A stretch of DNA of 6,071 nt from JBMNTQ01 sp050945815 (GTDB lineage Bacteria; Bacillota; Clostridia; Christensenellales; JBMNTQ01). The DNA lies in NCBI GenBank assembly GCA_050945815.1, contig JBMNTQ010000122.1, forward strand, positions 1 through 6,071. The letters run 5' to 3'. Made by a program: the position numbers and the translations under genes. Each line of letters begins with the position of its first letter. The stretch's first letter is position 1. Below, piece after piece: positions 5,873 through 6,071 of this stretch. The notes under the pieces are model-generated. The model was not told where the DNA came from. It made no database searches and worked only from the letters and a program-made list of their open reading frames with translations.

Positions 5873-5901
5873 ATTATAGTAGAGACGAAGATGGTTAGCA
5901 A
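5873..5901 (-). promoter_or_regulatory. Promoter of the exodeoxyribonuclease III gene
   Basis: Read on the minus strand, TTGCTA (5901-5896) and a perfect TATAAT (5878-5873) are exactly 17 bases apart. Transcription would begin near 5866, giving a leader of about 40 bases before the ribosome binding site and ATG. The -35 matches consensus at four of six positions. Confidence 0.7.
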
Positions 5902-6071
5902 ATATCGGAATCGCAAGCTGGAAAGCACCAGACAGTCTATAGCTATTTTTTGTTCTCTGTATATTCCAATACAAAGCGCAAAAAAGCGAAGTTTCTTCTT
6001 GCCCCTTTCCCACCAGCAGACTGGCTCCAACAAAAGGTGTTTTGTTGCTTCCACCCGGTCGTTGTATCAAG
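5902..6071. other. AT-rich intergenic sequence with no supportable gene; contains one hairpin
   Basis: Upstream of the exonuclease promoter to the window edge I find no credible coding sequence. Minus-strand open frames starting at GTG (6054) or TTG (6070) lack a ribosome binding site and run through the exonuclease promoter region. The clearest structure is CAACAAAA-GGTG-TTTTGTTG (6028-6047), a perfect 8-bp stem with a four-base loop, with TGG/CCA (6022-6024 and 6051-6053) able to extend it across an internal loop. It could be a transcript end or leader structure of a gene outside the window. Confidence 0.5.

Noticed and set aside
5980..5998. Weak minus-strand terminator (GAAG-AAA-CTTC then a T-run)
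   Set aside because: The stem is only four base pairs, too weak to call, although six T's follow on the minus strand.
5824..6070. Two minus-strand open frames upstream of the exonuclease gene
   Set aside because: They have GTG or TTG starts without ribosome binding sites, overlap the well-formed exonuclease promoter, and resemble no protein family I know.

Overview
The window reads as a segment of chromosome from a Gram-positive-type anaerobe (Bacillota, most likely Clostridia or Negativicutes). Support for this comes from a YkuS/UPF0180 protein, a DUF3810-type membrane protein, a class II (long form) branched-chain aminotransferase, an iron-dependent alcohol dehydrogenase, strong AGGAGG-type ribosome binding sites and a sequence matching the CcpA cre consensus. 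Coding DNA is fairly GC-rich with many C-ending codons; intergenic DNA is AT-richer. The species cannot be named from the sequence.

Layout, left to right. A minus-strand gene (about 73-501) encodes a small HD-domain phosphohydrolase resembling the hydrolase half of RelA/SpoT. A divergent intergenic stretch carries an operator-like palindrome. Then come plus-strand genes: a YkuS-like small protein (713-964); ilvE (1146-2213) behind a clear sigma-A-type promoter with a cre-like site over its -35; a hairpin; a 112-bp tandem repeat (two copies plus the start of a third, 2318-2550) that supplies the -10 box of the next gene; a DUF3810-like membrane protein with an HEXXH motif (2583-3713); and an iron-containing alcohol dehydrogenase (3803-4975). 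A bidirectional terminator (4987-5028) separates this from a convergent minus-strand exodeoxyribonuclease III gene (5063-5827), which has its own promoter. The last 240 bases hold no gene I can support, only an AT-rich hairpin.

The genes look like independent housekeeping and metabolic units (amino-acid metabolism, fermentation, DNA repair, possibly nucleotide signalling), not one pathway. I see no defence system, phage, CRISPR array, transposase, tRNA or rRNA. The most unusual part is the structured 112-bp tandem repeat, which appears to have split or remodelled a promoter. Next are the cre-like site on ilvE and the HD protein's altered catalytic motif.
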